Origin: Persicaria tinctoria | Lineage: Eukaryota; Streptophyta; Magnoliopsida; Caryophyllales; Polygonaceae | Length of the DNA: 64,000 bases | Direction: 5' to 3' | NCBI GenBank assembly: GCA_037127255.1 | Contig: JBANSL010000004.1 | Location: 53,918,318 to 53,982,317, forward strand | Shown: positions 23,562-33,970 of the stretch, in pieces | Layout of the letters: the number at the start of each line of letters is the position of its first letter | Position numbering within the stretch: the first letter of the stretch is position 1 | Made by a program: the position numbers and the translations under genes | The notes under the pieces: generated by a model | The model's database searches: none | The model's input: only the letters and a program-made list of their open reading frames with translations | Told to the model about the DNA's origin: nothing

Positions 23562-24369
23562 TACTATTTTTCAAGAGAATGAGTTATTTAGATCTAGATT
23601 AATTTCAATCTTATATTTTCAGTTATTAGTTTAAATATCATAATGTAATTCATATTTATTTATTTATTTTCATATTTACAATATGATTTTTTTTTATAGA
23701 TAATTAATATAATTTTATAATATTGTGTTAAAATATTCCCGTGCACGGGACGGGGCATACACTAGTAGTTATATATAACTCATATTGGTTTATTAGGTAG
23801 GTTCAAGCTTATATTTACCAACTAGTAAGTATGTTGATTCTATAATAAACCTTTTGTAAACATTGTGATATTATAATAAACTTATATTGACATATTTATC
23901 GGCCAATTAAAATTTGATACGTAAGATAATATAAAAAGTCTTGGACCATCTTGAACCATAGTTATTAAAAAAAATCTTGAACCCACAATTACAATGAATA
24001 TTTTTGAAATATTTTGATATTATAAGTAGGTTCAAAATTTTAAAATTGTGAACCCATAATTATAAAATAATACGTTAAAAATAGGTTTAAGTTTTTTTTA
24101 TTTTTAATAATGATAGTTCAAGATTCAAGATTTTTATAGCTATAAGTTTAAATTATTATTTTTGTGAGGAAAGTTTAAATATTGAAGAATCTCTTATGAA
24201 TTCTTGAAACTTGGCTGAAAACAGTTTTGAGATGATTTTCATAAATTTTAAAACTAAAACAAGGGCAAATTTTCAATAAACTGAAAATATGGGAGGAGAA
24301 ACATAATTTCACCTTCTTCTCCCTTAATCCGTTAGCCTCCATAGCCAAACCCTCCATTGGTGAGCTCTG

Positions 24370-24830
24370 ACAAATTTCGGCGAGTTAGTGAGCACCGAAG
24401 GCAGCACGGAACCGAAAGGTAATGGTGGATACACGTCCAGGAAATGGAGGCGATTCCGCTGGTGGCTTCGAGCGACGCCGCCAATGGAGGAAAGCGGTGG
24501 TCGACGGTGGCACCGATGAATGTAAATCCAAAATTGGGGCTTTTTAATTTATGATGTTTTTATCAGATTTTTTTAATAGGATTAGTCCTAGATGTCTTTA
24601 GAAAGTGTTGGAGTAGGTTTGAAGCTCGGGTATTTGGTGTAATGGGGGTATTGACTCCGACAAATTTAAGGGATTTTGCTCTCCGTCGACCAGCCCCTTG
24701 CCGCCATCTCCGCCGCCGCCTGAAACCACCATCAGCCTCACCGGACCTTCTTGAAGTCGTATCCGCCGTCTCCTGCTACGCCGCCGTCGTCGTTGAAGAG
24801 ATTCGACTCGATTCCCTATTTCCTTAACAG
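24370..24830. pseudogene. GC-rich coding-like remnant in TIR element 1
   Basis: An abrupt GC-rich segment in AT-rich DNA near the right TIR. Both strands have 60-100 residue open frames (24642-24827 plus, 24598-24900 minus) without recognised domains. The neighbouring TIR elements 2, 3 and 4 also carry such segments, so this may be captured gene sequence. Confidence 0.3.
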
Positions 24831-24994
24831 AGAGGCGGGAGGTAGGGGATGAACAGATAGGGTAAAAGACATGTTTACCCCTAAAAATACTAATCCACAC
24901 ACGCTCCTCATTTTCCCTTATTTATATTTTTCAACCAATCAAATTGCTTCTCACGATTTTCACCATAAAAATTGGTTTTCACCGGAGTCGATCC

Positions 24995-25025
<31 letters not shown>

Positions 25026-25028
<3 letters not shown>

Positions 25029-25678
25029 GGAGGTTCAAGTGGAAACAACCCTTTCCATAGAAACCACCTTATGGTGGAAACTTTTGATCTCAACCCTTCC
25101 TTTCTTGATCAATGGTCATTGGTAAGCGGTGGCAATTTTGTAATTTAGGTGAAATTTAGATTATTTTTTTTTGTTAACCATTAGAAGAATTATCAACCCT
25201 TCCGGCCTTCCCTTCTCCCTTACAAACGCCGCCTACTTGCTGGTCGCACACTCCGCCGCTCCCTTGCAGACGCCGCCTCCTACTTGCTGGTCGCCGGCGC
25301 CGGCGCCTGTCTTCCTCTCCCTTCCGCCGCCTGTCGTCCGCTCTCTTCCGCAGCCGCCCCTCTTCCTCTCCCTTGTCCCAAACTCTCAGTCAAGGTGCGC
25401 CTCAGACTCTCAGTCAAGGTGCGCCTCAGACTCTTCCCCTTCGATTTCCCCTTGATGCCTCCTCTATGATTGCTCCCGTCGCCGACTCCGAGTCCTCCCC
25501 TCTGATTTCCCCTTGAGTTTGCTGATTTTCGCTTGACGACGAGGACGGCAGTGAGGATTGAATTCAGCATACCCCTCGGATAATTTAGGTTGATATGAGA
25601 AGGGTTGTTTCTATGAGAAGGGTTGTTTCCACTTGAACCTCCCCCTATATGAGAAGGGTTGTTTCCACTTGAACCTCC

Positions 25679-25681
<3 letters not shown>
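25026..25681 (+). mobile_element. TIR element 2 (left arm of inverted repeat)
   Basis: It starts GGGGGAGGTTCAAGTGGAAA and ends with the inverse, with (TA)n on both sides. A hairpin CCACCTTATGGTGG lies just inside the left end. The right TIR is duplicated in tandem (about 25597-25681). The inside is a GC-rich segment with a 25-bp direct repeat (CTCTCAGTCAAGGTGCGCCT twice near 25385-25430). No transposase. Confidence 0.75.
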
Positions 25682-25713
<32 letters not shown>

Positions 25714-25715
<2 letters not shown>

Positions 25716-26335
25716 AGGAGGTTCAAGTGGAAACAACCCTTCTCATAGAAACCACCTTATGGTGGAAACTTCTAATCCTGACCGTCCAAGGGGTATGCTG
25801 AATTCAATCCTCACTGCCGTCCTCGTCGTCAAGCGGAAATCAGCAAACTCAAGGGGAAATCAGAGGGGAGGACTCGGAGTCGGCGACGGGAGCAATCATA
25901 GAGGAGGCATCAAGGGGAAATCGAAGGGGAAGAGTCTGAGGCGCACCTTGACTGAGAGTCTGAGGCGCACCTTGACTGAGAGTCTGGGACAAGGGAGAGG
26001 AAGAGGGGCGGCTGCGGAAGAGAGCGGACGACAGGCGACGGAAGGGAGAGGAAGACAGGCGCCGGCGACCAGCAATTAGGAGGCGGCGTCTGCAAGTGAG
26101 CGGCGGAGTGTGCAACCAGCAAGTAGGCGGCGTCTGTAAGGGAGAAGGGAAGGCCGGAAGGGTTGATAATTCTTCTAATGGTTAACAAAAAAAAAAAACC
26201 TAAATTACACCTAAATTACAAAATTGCCACCACTTACCAATGACCATTGATCAAGAAAGGAAGGGTTGAGATCAAAAGTTTCCACTATAAGGTGGTTTCT
26301 ATGGAAAGGGTTGTTTCCACTTGAACCTCCCCCTA
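25714..26335 (-). mobile_element. TIR element 3 (right arm of inverted repeat)
   Basis: Same family as element 2 but inverted. The ends are GGAGGAGGTTCAAGTGGAAA and, inverted, GGGGGAGGTTCAAGTGGAAA, bordered by (TA)n at 25682-25713 and 26336-26347. GC-rich interior as in element 2. Confidence 0.75.
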
Positions 26336-26398
26336 TATATATATATAGGGAAGCTTTAAAATGTAAAAACTCCTTAACGTGTAAAATTTATTTTTTTA

Positions 26399-26755
26399 AT
26401 GAACACGCGCGCTCATTCGCTCAACGGTTCTCTCTCGGCCTCCCTCCCGCTGCCCCGCACCCACCTGTCAAGCCACCTCCAGCCCCACGTCGAGCCACCA
26501 CCGCCTAGCCGTGCTCGAGCCAACCCCTGGGCGCACCCCCGAGCCCTGACTTGGCTTGGTTCGAGCCCAGACGCGCCCACACCACCCTCGAACCTCCTCC
26601 CTCAGGCGCACCCCCCGAACCCGGAACCCCCTTGGTCCGTGCCCAGCCGAGCCCACACCGAGCCATCTTCCCCAACAGCACTAATCGATCCTTTTGGCTC
26701 GGAATACCTTCGAAATCCCGATTTTTCTCCTTGTTTCCACTCGAATTTGGTATGA
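26399..26755 (+). pseudogene. Pro-rich ORF-like segment in element 4
   Basis: A 118-residue open frame (MNTRAHSLNGSLSASLPLPR...) is very rich in Pro, Ser and Arg, and open in overlapping frames because the DNA is GC-rich. It ends FSPCFHSN at a splice-like GTATGA. It resembles the first exon or 5' UTR of a host gene captured by the element. No domain recognised. Confidence 0.3.
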
Positions 26756-26844
26756 TTTCTAACTCTAAACTTGTTTATTACAGTTATTTGGATTGTTTGA
26801 ATGATTTAGGTTGAGATTGAAAACCTAGGGTTTGATTTAGGAGC

Positions 26845-27310
26845 GGAATTTGGGGCTTTTTGATAAAAGCCAAATTGATTGAAATTGATGATATGACTGT
26901 GTTGTTGGGTTGATTTTGAGCTAATTTCATGTTCATATCATTGCCAAATTGTTTATGGATCATGAGCTAATTGAATTTTAGGTTGCGATATGTTTTAGAA
27001 TTTGGGGCTTTTTGCCAAAAGCCAAATTGATTGAAATTGATGATATGGTTGTGTTGTTGGGTTGATTTTGAGATAATTTCATGTTCATATCATTGTCAAA
27101 TTGTTTATGGATCATGATCTAATTGAAGTTTGGAATTTTATATTGCGATATGTTTTAGAATTTGGGGCTTTTTTCCAAAAGAAAAATTGACTTAAATTGA
27201 TGATATGGTTGTGTTGTTGGGTTGATTTAGAGCTAATTTCATGTTTATAGCATTGTCAAATTGTTTGTGAATCATGAGCTAATTGAATTTTATAATTTTA
27301 TTGCAATATG
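26845..27310. repeat. three tandem repeats of about 155 bp
   Basis: TTTGGGGCTTTTTG, AAATTGATGATATG, GTTGTTGGGTTGATTT and TCATGAGCTAATTGAA recur three times in the same order with point changes. Confidence 0.85.
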
Positions 27311-27357
27311 CTTTCGGTTGATTAGGTTTTTCTATTTTAGCATAAAAATCATCATTT

Positions 27358-27429
27358 AGCCTATTAGCTCAATTGGTAGAGCAATGTGCGTTTGCACAAA
27401 AGATGTGGGTTCAAATCCCACATAGGTTA
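27358..27429 (+). tRNA. tRNA-like sequence, probably a pseudogene
   Basis: The 7-bp acceptor pairing is AGCCTAT/ATAGGTT. The D arm has an A box (TAGCTCAATTGG), the T arm is GTGGG-TTCAAAT-CCCAC with a B box, and the discriminator is A. The middle arm pairs TGTGC/GCACA around only four bases (GTTT), not a normal seven-base loop, so no anticodon can be assigned. Either a decayed tRNA gene or the head of a tRNA-derived SINE. Confidence 0.45.
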
Positions 27430-27479
27430 CATAATAGACAAGAGCGCAACAATCGCAAATTGTTAATCATGCACATTAT

Positions 27480-28105
27480 AATCTAAGTTATGCACTTTTT
27501 AACCTTAATTATGCACATTTTAATCTTATTTATGCACTTTAATTTTAAAAGCTTATACGTTAAAAAATCGATTTCAAACTTACATTTATCAACCTAAATT
27601 ATCCGAGAGGTGAAACCAAACTCTCAAAAGTAAAAAAAACAAAATTAAAACATCGATTTCAAAAGCACATCTTTTGACTTATTAATGCGCATTATGATCT
27701 TACATTTGCACAATTGTATTCTTCATCTGCACAATTGTATCTTACTTTTGCACAATTGTAGTTTAAATTTGCACAATTGTATCATACTTTAAATTTGCAC
27801 AATTAAAGTTGCACAAATGCACTTTACAGTTGCACAAATGCACTCCACAGTTGCACAAATGCACTCCACAGTTGCACAAAAGGTATCGAAAACGGGAAAA
27901 AGTGCATTTACCCATAAAAATAGACATTTTTACCAATTTACCCATAAATTAAACATATTTCAATTAAAAAATTTTATAATTGAAATAGTCGCATTTACCT
28001 ATTTACCTCATAATGAATTATTTGTCTGCACAAAATAAACTTATATTTGCACAATAAGATGTTATATGTGCACAAAAGCAAGTTATACTTGCACAGCAGA
28101 AAGTG
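27480..28105. repeat. TGCACAA-rich repeats, including a 21-bp tandem
   Basis: TTGCACAATTGTA recurs at 27710-27800. The 21-bp unit AGTTGCACAAATGCACTCCAC is repeated with small changes at about 27825-27885, followed by scattered TGCACAA to 28100. Short ORFs here (AQMHSTVAQMHS) merely translate the repeat. Confidence 0.85.
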
Positions 28106-28333
28106 CTATCACGAAAAAAAAAATTCTGGGCAAAAAAAAAAAAAAAAAAAATCGGGTCCGAGAAGGGGGGGCCAAGGGGGGCACACGCATGGGCAGGGGG
28201 ACAGACATCCTTCTCATGAAATTAGGCCCATTTGTAATTAAATTAGGCCCATTAGTAATTAAATTAGGCCCATTAGCAAATTTTACACAATAAACATATT
28301 TTACACTTTAAGGACTTTTTACCTTTGAAGTAA

Positions 28334-28456
<123 letters not shown>

Positions 28457-28739
28457 GTACGTACGTTGGGTAACCATAATACTCCTAATAATTTCATACT
28501 CCACATCTTACAGTATTATTTAGCTCTTATTATTAGATCAACAATACAAGGAATTAATTAGAAAACAAAACCTTAACAATAATCTACCCTTACATATTAT
28601 ATATCTACATACATAATTAATATCGACTGAATTCAGGCAAAAGAAATATTAAAAAAAAACATAAAAAGTAAGAATTATTACATGAACAAAGATTGAAATT
28701 AAAGCTGACCCATAAGAATATTATATGGGGTGGAGAGGT

Positions 28740-28967
28740 TTAGGGGTGGGAGTTCTGGTGGAAGCGGGCGATGAAGGCGTCGGCGCGGCGGTCAATGCCG
28801 GGCTCGGCCACCCAGTATCCGCCGTCCTCGTCGCTGGCGTATATCCTCCTGACGTAGGCAGCGTCGTCCCAGCACACCTCGTCCCTCCCGCCGGAGCAAC
28901 ACGACGTGAACAAGCTCATGATGGAGCTCGACGATTTCCTCCTCCGGCCGCTCCCGCCCGCAGCCAT
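28740..28967 (-). CDS. small conserved plant protein, 75 residues
   Basis: The only complete ordinary gene seen. It has a basic Ser/Arg N-terminus (MAAGGSGRRRKSSSSIMSLF), a Cys pair (TSCCSGG), the centre EVCWDDAAYVRRIYASDEDG and the C-terminus YWVAEPGIDRRADAFIARFH. The WVAEPGID..A.AFIARF ending is one I associate with a family of small uncharacterised plant proteins of unknown role. No signal peptide or membrane segment is evident; function is not known to me. The ATG is the first after a TATA box 115-125 bp upstream, and the coding strand is GC-rich (about 65%) against AT-rich flanks, as expected for a real exon. No intron. No mobile-element insertion seen inside. Confidence 0.75.
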   Translation of the reverse strand: MAAGGSGRRRKSSSSIMSLFTSCCSGGRDEVCWDDAAYVRRIYASDEDGGYWVAEPGIDRRADAFIARFHQNSHP

Positions 28968-29079
28968 CGATTGATCAATCTTGACCTAACTAATTAATTC
29001 GATCGATGGATTCGATCAATGTGTGTTTGTATTTTGTGAGTGGCAAATTAATTGGGTGCTGGAGGGTTTGAGACCTGGT

Positions 29080-29089
29080 GTATATATAG
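29080..29089 (-). promoter_or_regulatory. TATA box of the 75-residue protein gene
   Basis: Minus-strand GCTATATATA lies about 115-125 bp upstream of the ATG at 28967, suitable for a 5' leader of roughly 85-95 bases. Confidence 0.55.
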
Positions 29090-29099
29090 CCATACATAC

Positions 29100-30118
29100 A
29101 TATAGGCGGGTTGAGTGATGATCATTGAGTGCGGGGAAATCGGGCAATGATGAGCCCGGATCGAGATGGACGGCTGAGATGGGATTACAACAGCTGTGAG
29201 GAACTAACTTTAACAATTATTATTATATAATAATTTAATAATAATTAATGTAATGTAATTTTAGGGAGTGTGATTCCGAGGGTGTACTTTGTGAGGAGGA
29301 AACTATGAGCCTTCAACAAAAGCAGAACAAACTCTTTGCTTTTTCGCTTTTGTGTATTCTAATGGGATGAGACCTTCCCTGTGTGCCGCGGTCTTGTTCA
29401 TTTCCTTTTGGTTAACAAGTAAATGATGGGGATTTAGGGGTGGAAATAAGACGGGTTATGGGTGGATGAAGCCACTCCATCACCCATCCTGCGGGTAAAA
29501 AATTTCACCCGCATCCGACTCGCACGAGTGATGCGGGTGGAGCGGGTACCAAATGGGTGAAACAAAAGAAAAAATCAAATCGACCCAAGTTGTTCAATTC
29601 TAACTCAAAACTACAAATTTAGGGGATGGGTTTATATATTTATATTTTTTATCGGCAAATCACGAACCAATTGAAATTTAAAAGTAGAAGGGTATATATC
29701 TATATACTAATCATATACTAATCCAGTATATCCCTTGCTATAACGTGGAAGAGCAAGCCGATACCATATCCATTCTAATTGAAATTTGGTGGGCAAAGCA
29801 CTAATTAAGGATTAGAGTTTTTTTGTGGAAGTTAAATTTGAAAAGGGTAACCAATGGAGTAAAATATCAAAAAGTGATGTGTATTTTTTAACACCTTGTG
29901 CAAATATGTACATTTGCACACTTATTAATTGGAGTTAGTCTAAGACGTCAATTTCATAAACGCTTTTTGAACATCTTGTGCAAATATGCAATAATATGAT
30001 TATTCATAAGAATGAATGGTTTTTTAATATATATAACAATCATTTGTGTAACAACATGACTATTCATATATATATGAGTTATATACAAATAATCATATTG
30101 TATCACATGAATAACTAT
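29100..30118. other. intergenic stretch
   Basis: Upstream DNA of the small gene. Around 29430-29585 there is a repeat-like segment with ACGGGTTATGGGTGG and GCGGGTGGAGCGGGTACC, of the kind found in old hAT-type MITEs, but I could not pair its ends. Otherwise AT-rich and featureless. Confidence 0.4.
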
Positions 30119-30119
30119 G

Positions 30120-30346
30120 TGTTATGGATGGGGGCATGAGTTACGAATACAATGGAACATTATAAATAGAGAAGTTGGGATTGTAATGGGTATGCTGAAT
30201 TCAATCCTAAACTTACCTTCCTTTATCTTTTCTCTACATCTATCAATTTCCATCTATCTTTCTCTCTCTATAACAACTTTTTTCTTCCATTTCTCACATC
30301 TCAAAACATTCACCAAACTCTCTTACCTTGAGCTTGGGCCACGATA
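30120..30346 (+). repeat. 5' LTR of decayed gypsy element
   Basis: It begins TGTTATGGATGGGGGCATGA, has a TATA-like TTATAAATAGAG at about 30161, a CT-rich R/U5-like part, and stops just before the primer-binding site. 227 bp. Confidence 0.5.
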
Positions 30347-30350
30347 AATT

Positions 30351-30362
30351 TGGTATCAGAAC
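30351..30362 (+). other. primer-binding site, initiator tRNA-Met
   Basis: TGGTATCAGAAC matches the plant initiator tRNA-Met 3' end complement (TGGTATCAGAGC) at all but one position. Confidence 0.7.
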
Positions 30363-30719
30363 ACTTTATTGGAACAAGACACGTTGAGGAACGCAATTGA
30401 GAACAACAGATGAACATCAACACTTGGAGAATCAAGGGCAAGAACTCAAGAAGGATACAAAGGCCAGATGAAATAGACCAGATGAAATAGATGGAAGATT
30501 ACAAGCAGATGAAATAGATGGAAGATTACAAGCAGTGTCGTGAAGAAAAGGCCAACAACACAATTCATTGTTGTCTGGTGGGAAGCCAGATAATACTATT
30601 AAGGTGAAAGACTGAGTGGGAGGAAATGAAATAATGATCTAGGGGTGACCCACAGTTTCCTATCTATCTATCTATCTATAGCAAGAACCTTCACTCACAC
30701 TTGTAGCATCTTAATAATA

Positions 30720-31395
30720 CATAATTTTTCATACACAATAGACTAGTTTTAGGTGCATTTGCATTGTTTGTAGCCCTCAGTTTTAGGTGCATTTGCATTG
30801 TTTGTAGCCCTCGTATTAATTAAGTCCATAGACTATGCTTTATGTGTGGAAGAAGCCAGAATCTACGCGTTTTTAGTATTTACTTGCAGGTTATAGATCC
30901 GAGCTTCGAATGGTGGAGGAATCATGGATCAAATGGAGCTAAGGAGAGCTAGGATAAGCCATAAAAGAGCCAAGACAAGCCAATGAACAACGGAGTAAGG
31001 AGTCAAGGTCTAAGAGCTAAAACGTGAGCTAGTCGGGAAAGCTGTATGCGCAGTGAGATGAACTTAAAACATAATTTCCCGTGGCCTCGGATGTCCGATC
31101 AACTATTATGACCATGCGTTGGAAAGTTCTCGACGAGATCTATGTCACCATGAATTCATAAAATATTGGCGCCCACCTATGACTAGCGGAGCCAGCAGAT
31201 CAACAAGCGTCTGCGGAGAGAGAACAACCAGTACGTACCGAGGTCGATGCCCGCCGATCCCTTATCTTCACAAATTCTTTCAACGACCGAATCCGACCCA
31301 TTGGGATTTGCTTGCACATGAAGATTGCCAACTCCTACGGTTTCTAAGCACTATAAATAGGGCTCTCTTCTCATTCATTCAACACACAATTCACA

Positions 31396-31439
<44 letters not shown>

Positions 31440-32083
31440 GAGTGGTCCGCCTCCCTCGTGGAGTAGAAACCCTATGTTCTCTTTCATTTCTATTTTTGCA
31501 TAAAGGAAGCCATGCTAGGCTAACTTCCCATTCATCCCGCTTTGTCAAGACATGCATTGATTTGGTTATTCAAGTTCTGCCTATTTAGATTATTTCCATT
31601 TCCTTTGGTTTTATATTGTTATTATCTTTCTGCTTTGTCTTGACTGATCACCTAGACTAAGTTGCATCTAGCTAAGGTTTCGACTACCTCCACTAATGTG
31701 GCTCGGACCTATAGTAGCAACCACACCATTGATAATAGGATGGGAAGATGGTATGTGTAAGAAAATTGACAAGTAAGGATCATCTCTTTTAGCAGAAGCG
31801 ATAGCTTGGTTGACAACCTGATATCGACGATGCAGGAGAGATGCTGATCTACATACTAGACGAGTAGGAACTAATGCTGCCCAACCCGGTCCCCATGCAA
31901 GAGTACGTTAGTTGACTAGTGATCGAATATGAAGCTAGTTCTACTTTTTGCACAAACCAATCACTAGAGTAATAAGAGAAACGAGGTAACCAACCATGTT
32001 GCGATAAACAGGTGAAACCATTATCTTAATCTTCACTGATTCATTGTTGTGCTTTCGTTCTCGAACATCAAACACCTGCTCCT

Positions 32084-32085
<2 letters not shown>
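30720..32085 (+). mobile_element. gypsy-type LTR inserted in the decayed gypsy element
   Basis: It shares with the solo LTRs at 48.5 and 58.2 kb the core GGCCTCGGATGTCCGATCAA, CTATTATGACCATGCGTTGG and AAAGTTCTCGACGAGA. It has a TATA-like CTATAAATAGGG (31350), a (CT)n run and a long T-rich leader, as in those LTRs. A 42-bp direct duplication (TTTTAGGTGCATTTGCATTG) sits at its left end. Exact ends and target duplication not resolved. Confidence 0.5.
31401..31438. repeat. (CT)n microsatellite
   Basis: Uninterrupted CT dinucleotides inside the LTR. Confidence 0.9.
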
Positions 32086-32157
<72 letters not shown>

Positions 32158-32172
32158 CTCTCTCTCTCTCTA
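32086..32172. repeat. (CT)n microsatellite
   Basis: Long CT run, with one CCCC interruption, at the right edge of the nested LTR. Confidence 0.9.
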
Positions 32173-32314
32173 AATAGTTAACATGAAAAATATTGAATAC
32201 ACGCTTTATATGGGATCGACACCTGTACTTATTTGCTATACTAGTATTTACTTTAGGTATTTATTTTGGCGAGAATCAACCACTGGTTTACCGCTCGTCA
32301 CATCATCGATTTGT

Positions 32315-33480
32315 ATTGGAGATGTTGAGGAAATACCATCTATTCGCAATGAGTTCAAAATGTGACTTTGCACAATTACAGGTAGAATATTTGGGACACG
32401 TTATTTCAGGGCAAAATGTTATCGTAGACCCCGCGAAGATAGAAGCCATGATGAATGGGCCAACACCCCTTCCTCCTTGAAAGAACTTAGGGGGGCTCTT
32501 GGGTTTGATAGGTTATTATAGACGGTTTATACGGGGTTATGGTACAATTTCCCAACCGTTAATGGATTTTCTAAAGGACATGTTTATGTGGTCAAGCAAA
32601 GTTGAATTAGCCTTTTGGAAGTTGAAGTATGTGTTTTCTTTACTACCAGTTCTGAGATTGCTGGATTTTTCAATTCCTTTCATAGTTGAAACAATAATTT
32701 GGGCGGTTTTGATGTAGGAGGGCCAACATATTGTATTTATCAATCAAGCATTACAGGGAAGACTCCTTCTACTGCCAGCCTATGAAAAAGAGTTATTGGT
32801 AATATTATTTGTTGTCAACAAATGGAGGCATTATTTGGATGCAAAGGAGTTTGTCATCAAAATATATTCCTAGCCACTTAAGCATTTGCTGGGCTAGAAA
32901 CTCACAACATTGTTGTAGAGAAGGCAATAAGAAAATTGTTGGGGTTGAGTTACTTTATTGCTTACAAAAAAGGGTGTAAAAAACAAAGTTGCGGATTCTC
33001 TGTCAAGAGTATATCGAGGATGCTAAGCCAGAGTTTGGAGCATTGACCATTATGCAACTGGCATCGATACGAGAAGTCACTTATAACTACGCATCTGACC
33101 CGATGGTATAGTAGCTAATCATTACCACCACTTCAGGACAAGTTCCTCACTACACCATCACCAAAGGGTTGTTCAGATATAAAGGGAGGCTCTATGTTGG
33201 GGGTGATAAAGAACTACAACAAAAGCTCATCAAAGCTCTACATAATGAAGCTACATGAGGTCATTTAGAGATCCATGGGACATACAAGATATTGAAGCGA
33301 TTATTTTATCGACCACAATGAAAAGTCTTATTACTCTTTTTTTTTTCCAGGAAATGCAATGTGTGTCAACGAAGTTAAATATGAGAATTGTGCTAGCCAC
33401 TTCCAATTCCAAAGCAGACCTGGAGCCATCTTAGCATGGACTTCCTCAAAGGATTTCATGGGTATGGATACGAACATGGT
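32315..33480 (+). pseudogene. gypsy pol remnant (RT end, RNase H, integrase linker)
   Basis: Reads MLRKYHLFAMSSKCDFAQLQ then EYLGHVISG (RT C-terminal), LGLIGYYRRFIRGYGTISQP (connection region), LAFWKLK and YEKELLVILFVVNKWRHYLD (RNase H), and KNKVADSLSRVY (RNase H end, usually DALSR). The catalytic YVDD part is missing because the nested LTR lies immediately upstream. In-frame stops at 32478 and 32715 and several frame changes make it non-functional. Confidence 0.7.
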
Positions 33481-33637
33481 GCATGGTGGTGTATCATCTA
33501 ATGAAGTACTCGCATTTCATTTCACTTGCTCATCCATTCACAACAACAAAGGTGGCAAGGTTGTTCTTAAGTGCTTTTTGGAAATAACATTTCAACTCAA
33601 TGAGTACAAGTTTAGACATGAGTTTGACCTATCATTC

Positions 33638-33970
33638 AGATCAACCAAAGAGGTGGTCTTCTCTTTCTCGCTCTATAACAACTTTTTCCCTCTGTTTCTC
33701 TCATCTTCAGAAACCTTCACCGAGCTCCTTATGCTTGGACCACAACACTCTGTTGTTCAAATATATATACTACCTTAAAACCAAACGTTTGAACAGATGC
33801 TTGGAGACGTTCTTAAGATGCATGGCTTCAGATCAACTAAAGAGGTGGTCATCTCTTTCTTGCTTTATAACAACTTTTCCCCTTTGTTTCTCTCATCTTC
33901 AAAAACCTCCACTAAGCTCCTTGTGCTTGGACCACAACACTCTGTTGTTCAAATCTATAAAACACCCTAA
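33638..33970. repeat. direct repeat of about 135 bp
   Basis: Two copies start AGATCAACCAAAGAGGTGGT (33638) and AGATCAACTAAAGAGGTGGT (33831), 193 bp apart, and run to TTGTTCAAAT. Both resemble the 3' half of the LTR at 30120-30346. Confidence 0.8.

Larger units (their letters stand above)
20506..23765 (+). mobile_element. Helitron b, split by Helitron a
   Basis: The 5' end is TCTATCTATA (20506-20515). The body resumes at 22461 with TACATATACTAAAACCGATG. The 3' end has the hairpin CCCGTGCACGGG and then ACGGGGCATACACTAG (to 23765). Host A lies before and T after. Joining 20515 to 22461 gives the same start as Helitron c, which fixes the nesting. The flanking tandem array continues across the element. 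It contains Stowaway 2. Without inserts it is about 1.1 kb; no replicase gene. Confidence 0.75.
16991..24996. mobile_element. 8-kb TIR element 1 inserted in (TA)n
   Basis: The left terminus GGGTCGCGCTCCGGCGAAAA (from 16992) and the inverted right terminus CGGATCGACTCCGGTGAAAA (from 24995) continue to match for about 60 bp, through TTATGGTGAAAAC and CGTGAG to TTTGATTGG. Both ends abut (TA)n tracts, so the element seems to have targeted a TA microsatellite. No transposase is visible. The inside holds an ancient tandem array, a LINE fragment, two Helitrons, a Stowaway and a GC-rich remnant (24370-24830). The superfamily is uncertain; the TIR style fits Mutator-like elements. Confidence 0.65.
25026..26335. 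repeat. 1.3-kb near-perfect inverted repeat (fold-back)
   Basis: The interior of element 2 read forward and element 3 read backward is almost identical over about 620 bp, with the (TA)16 tract 25682-25713 as the spacer. The 148-residue frames 25280-25726 (minus) and 25633-26079 (plus) are the same sequence in opposite orientation. Confidence 0.9.
30120..33970 (+). mobile_element. decayed Ty3/gypsy element with nested LTR
   Basis: A short 5' LTR (30120-30346), a primer-binding site (30351), a degraded leader, an inserted foreign LTR (about 30720-32085), then RT/RNase H and integrase-linker remnants (32315-33480). LTR-3'-like sequence near the end (33638-33970) shares CTATAACAACTTTTT and AAACCTTCACC with the 5' LTR. 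Stops and frameshifts throughout; no intact ORF. Confidence 0.6.

Noticed and set aside
25171..26188. Pro/Ser-rich ORFs of 90-150 residues on both strands
   Set aside because: The same frames exist in both arms of the inverted repeat and in overlapping frames of GC-rich DNA; no domain, so not called as proteins.
27700..28100. Possible CRISPR-like array of TGCACAA repeats
   Set aside because: Repeats are short, irregular and without unique spacers; the genome is clearly plant nuclear.
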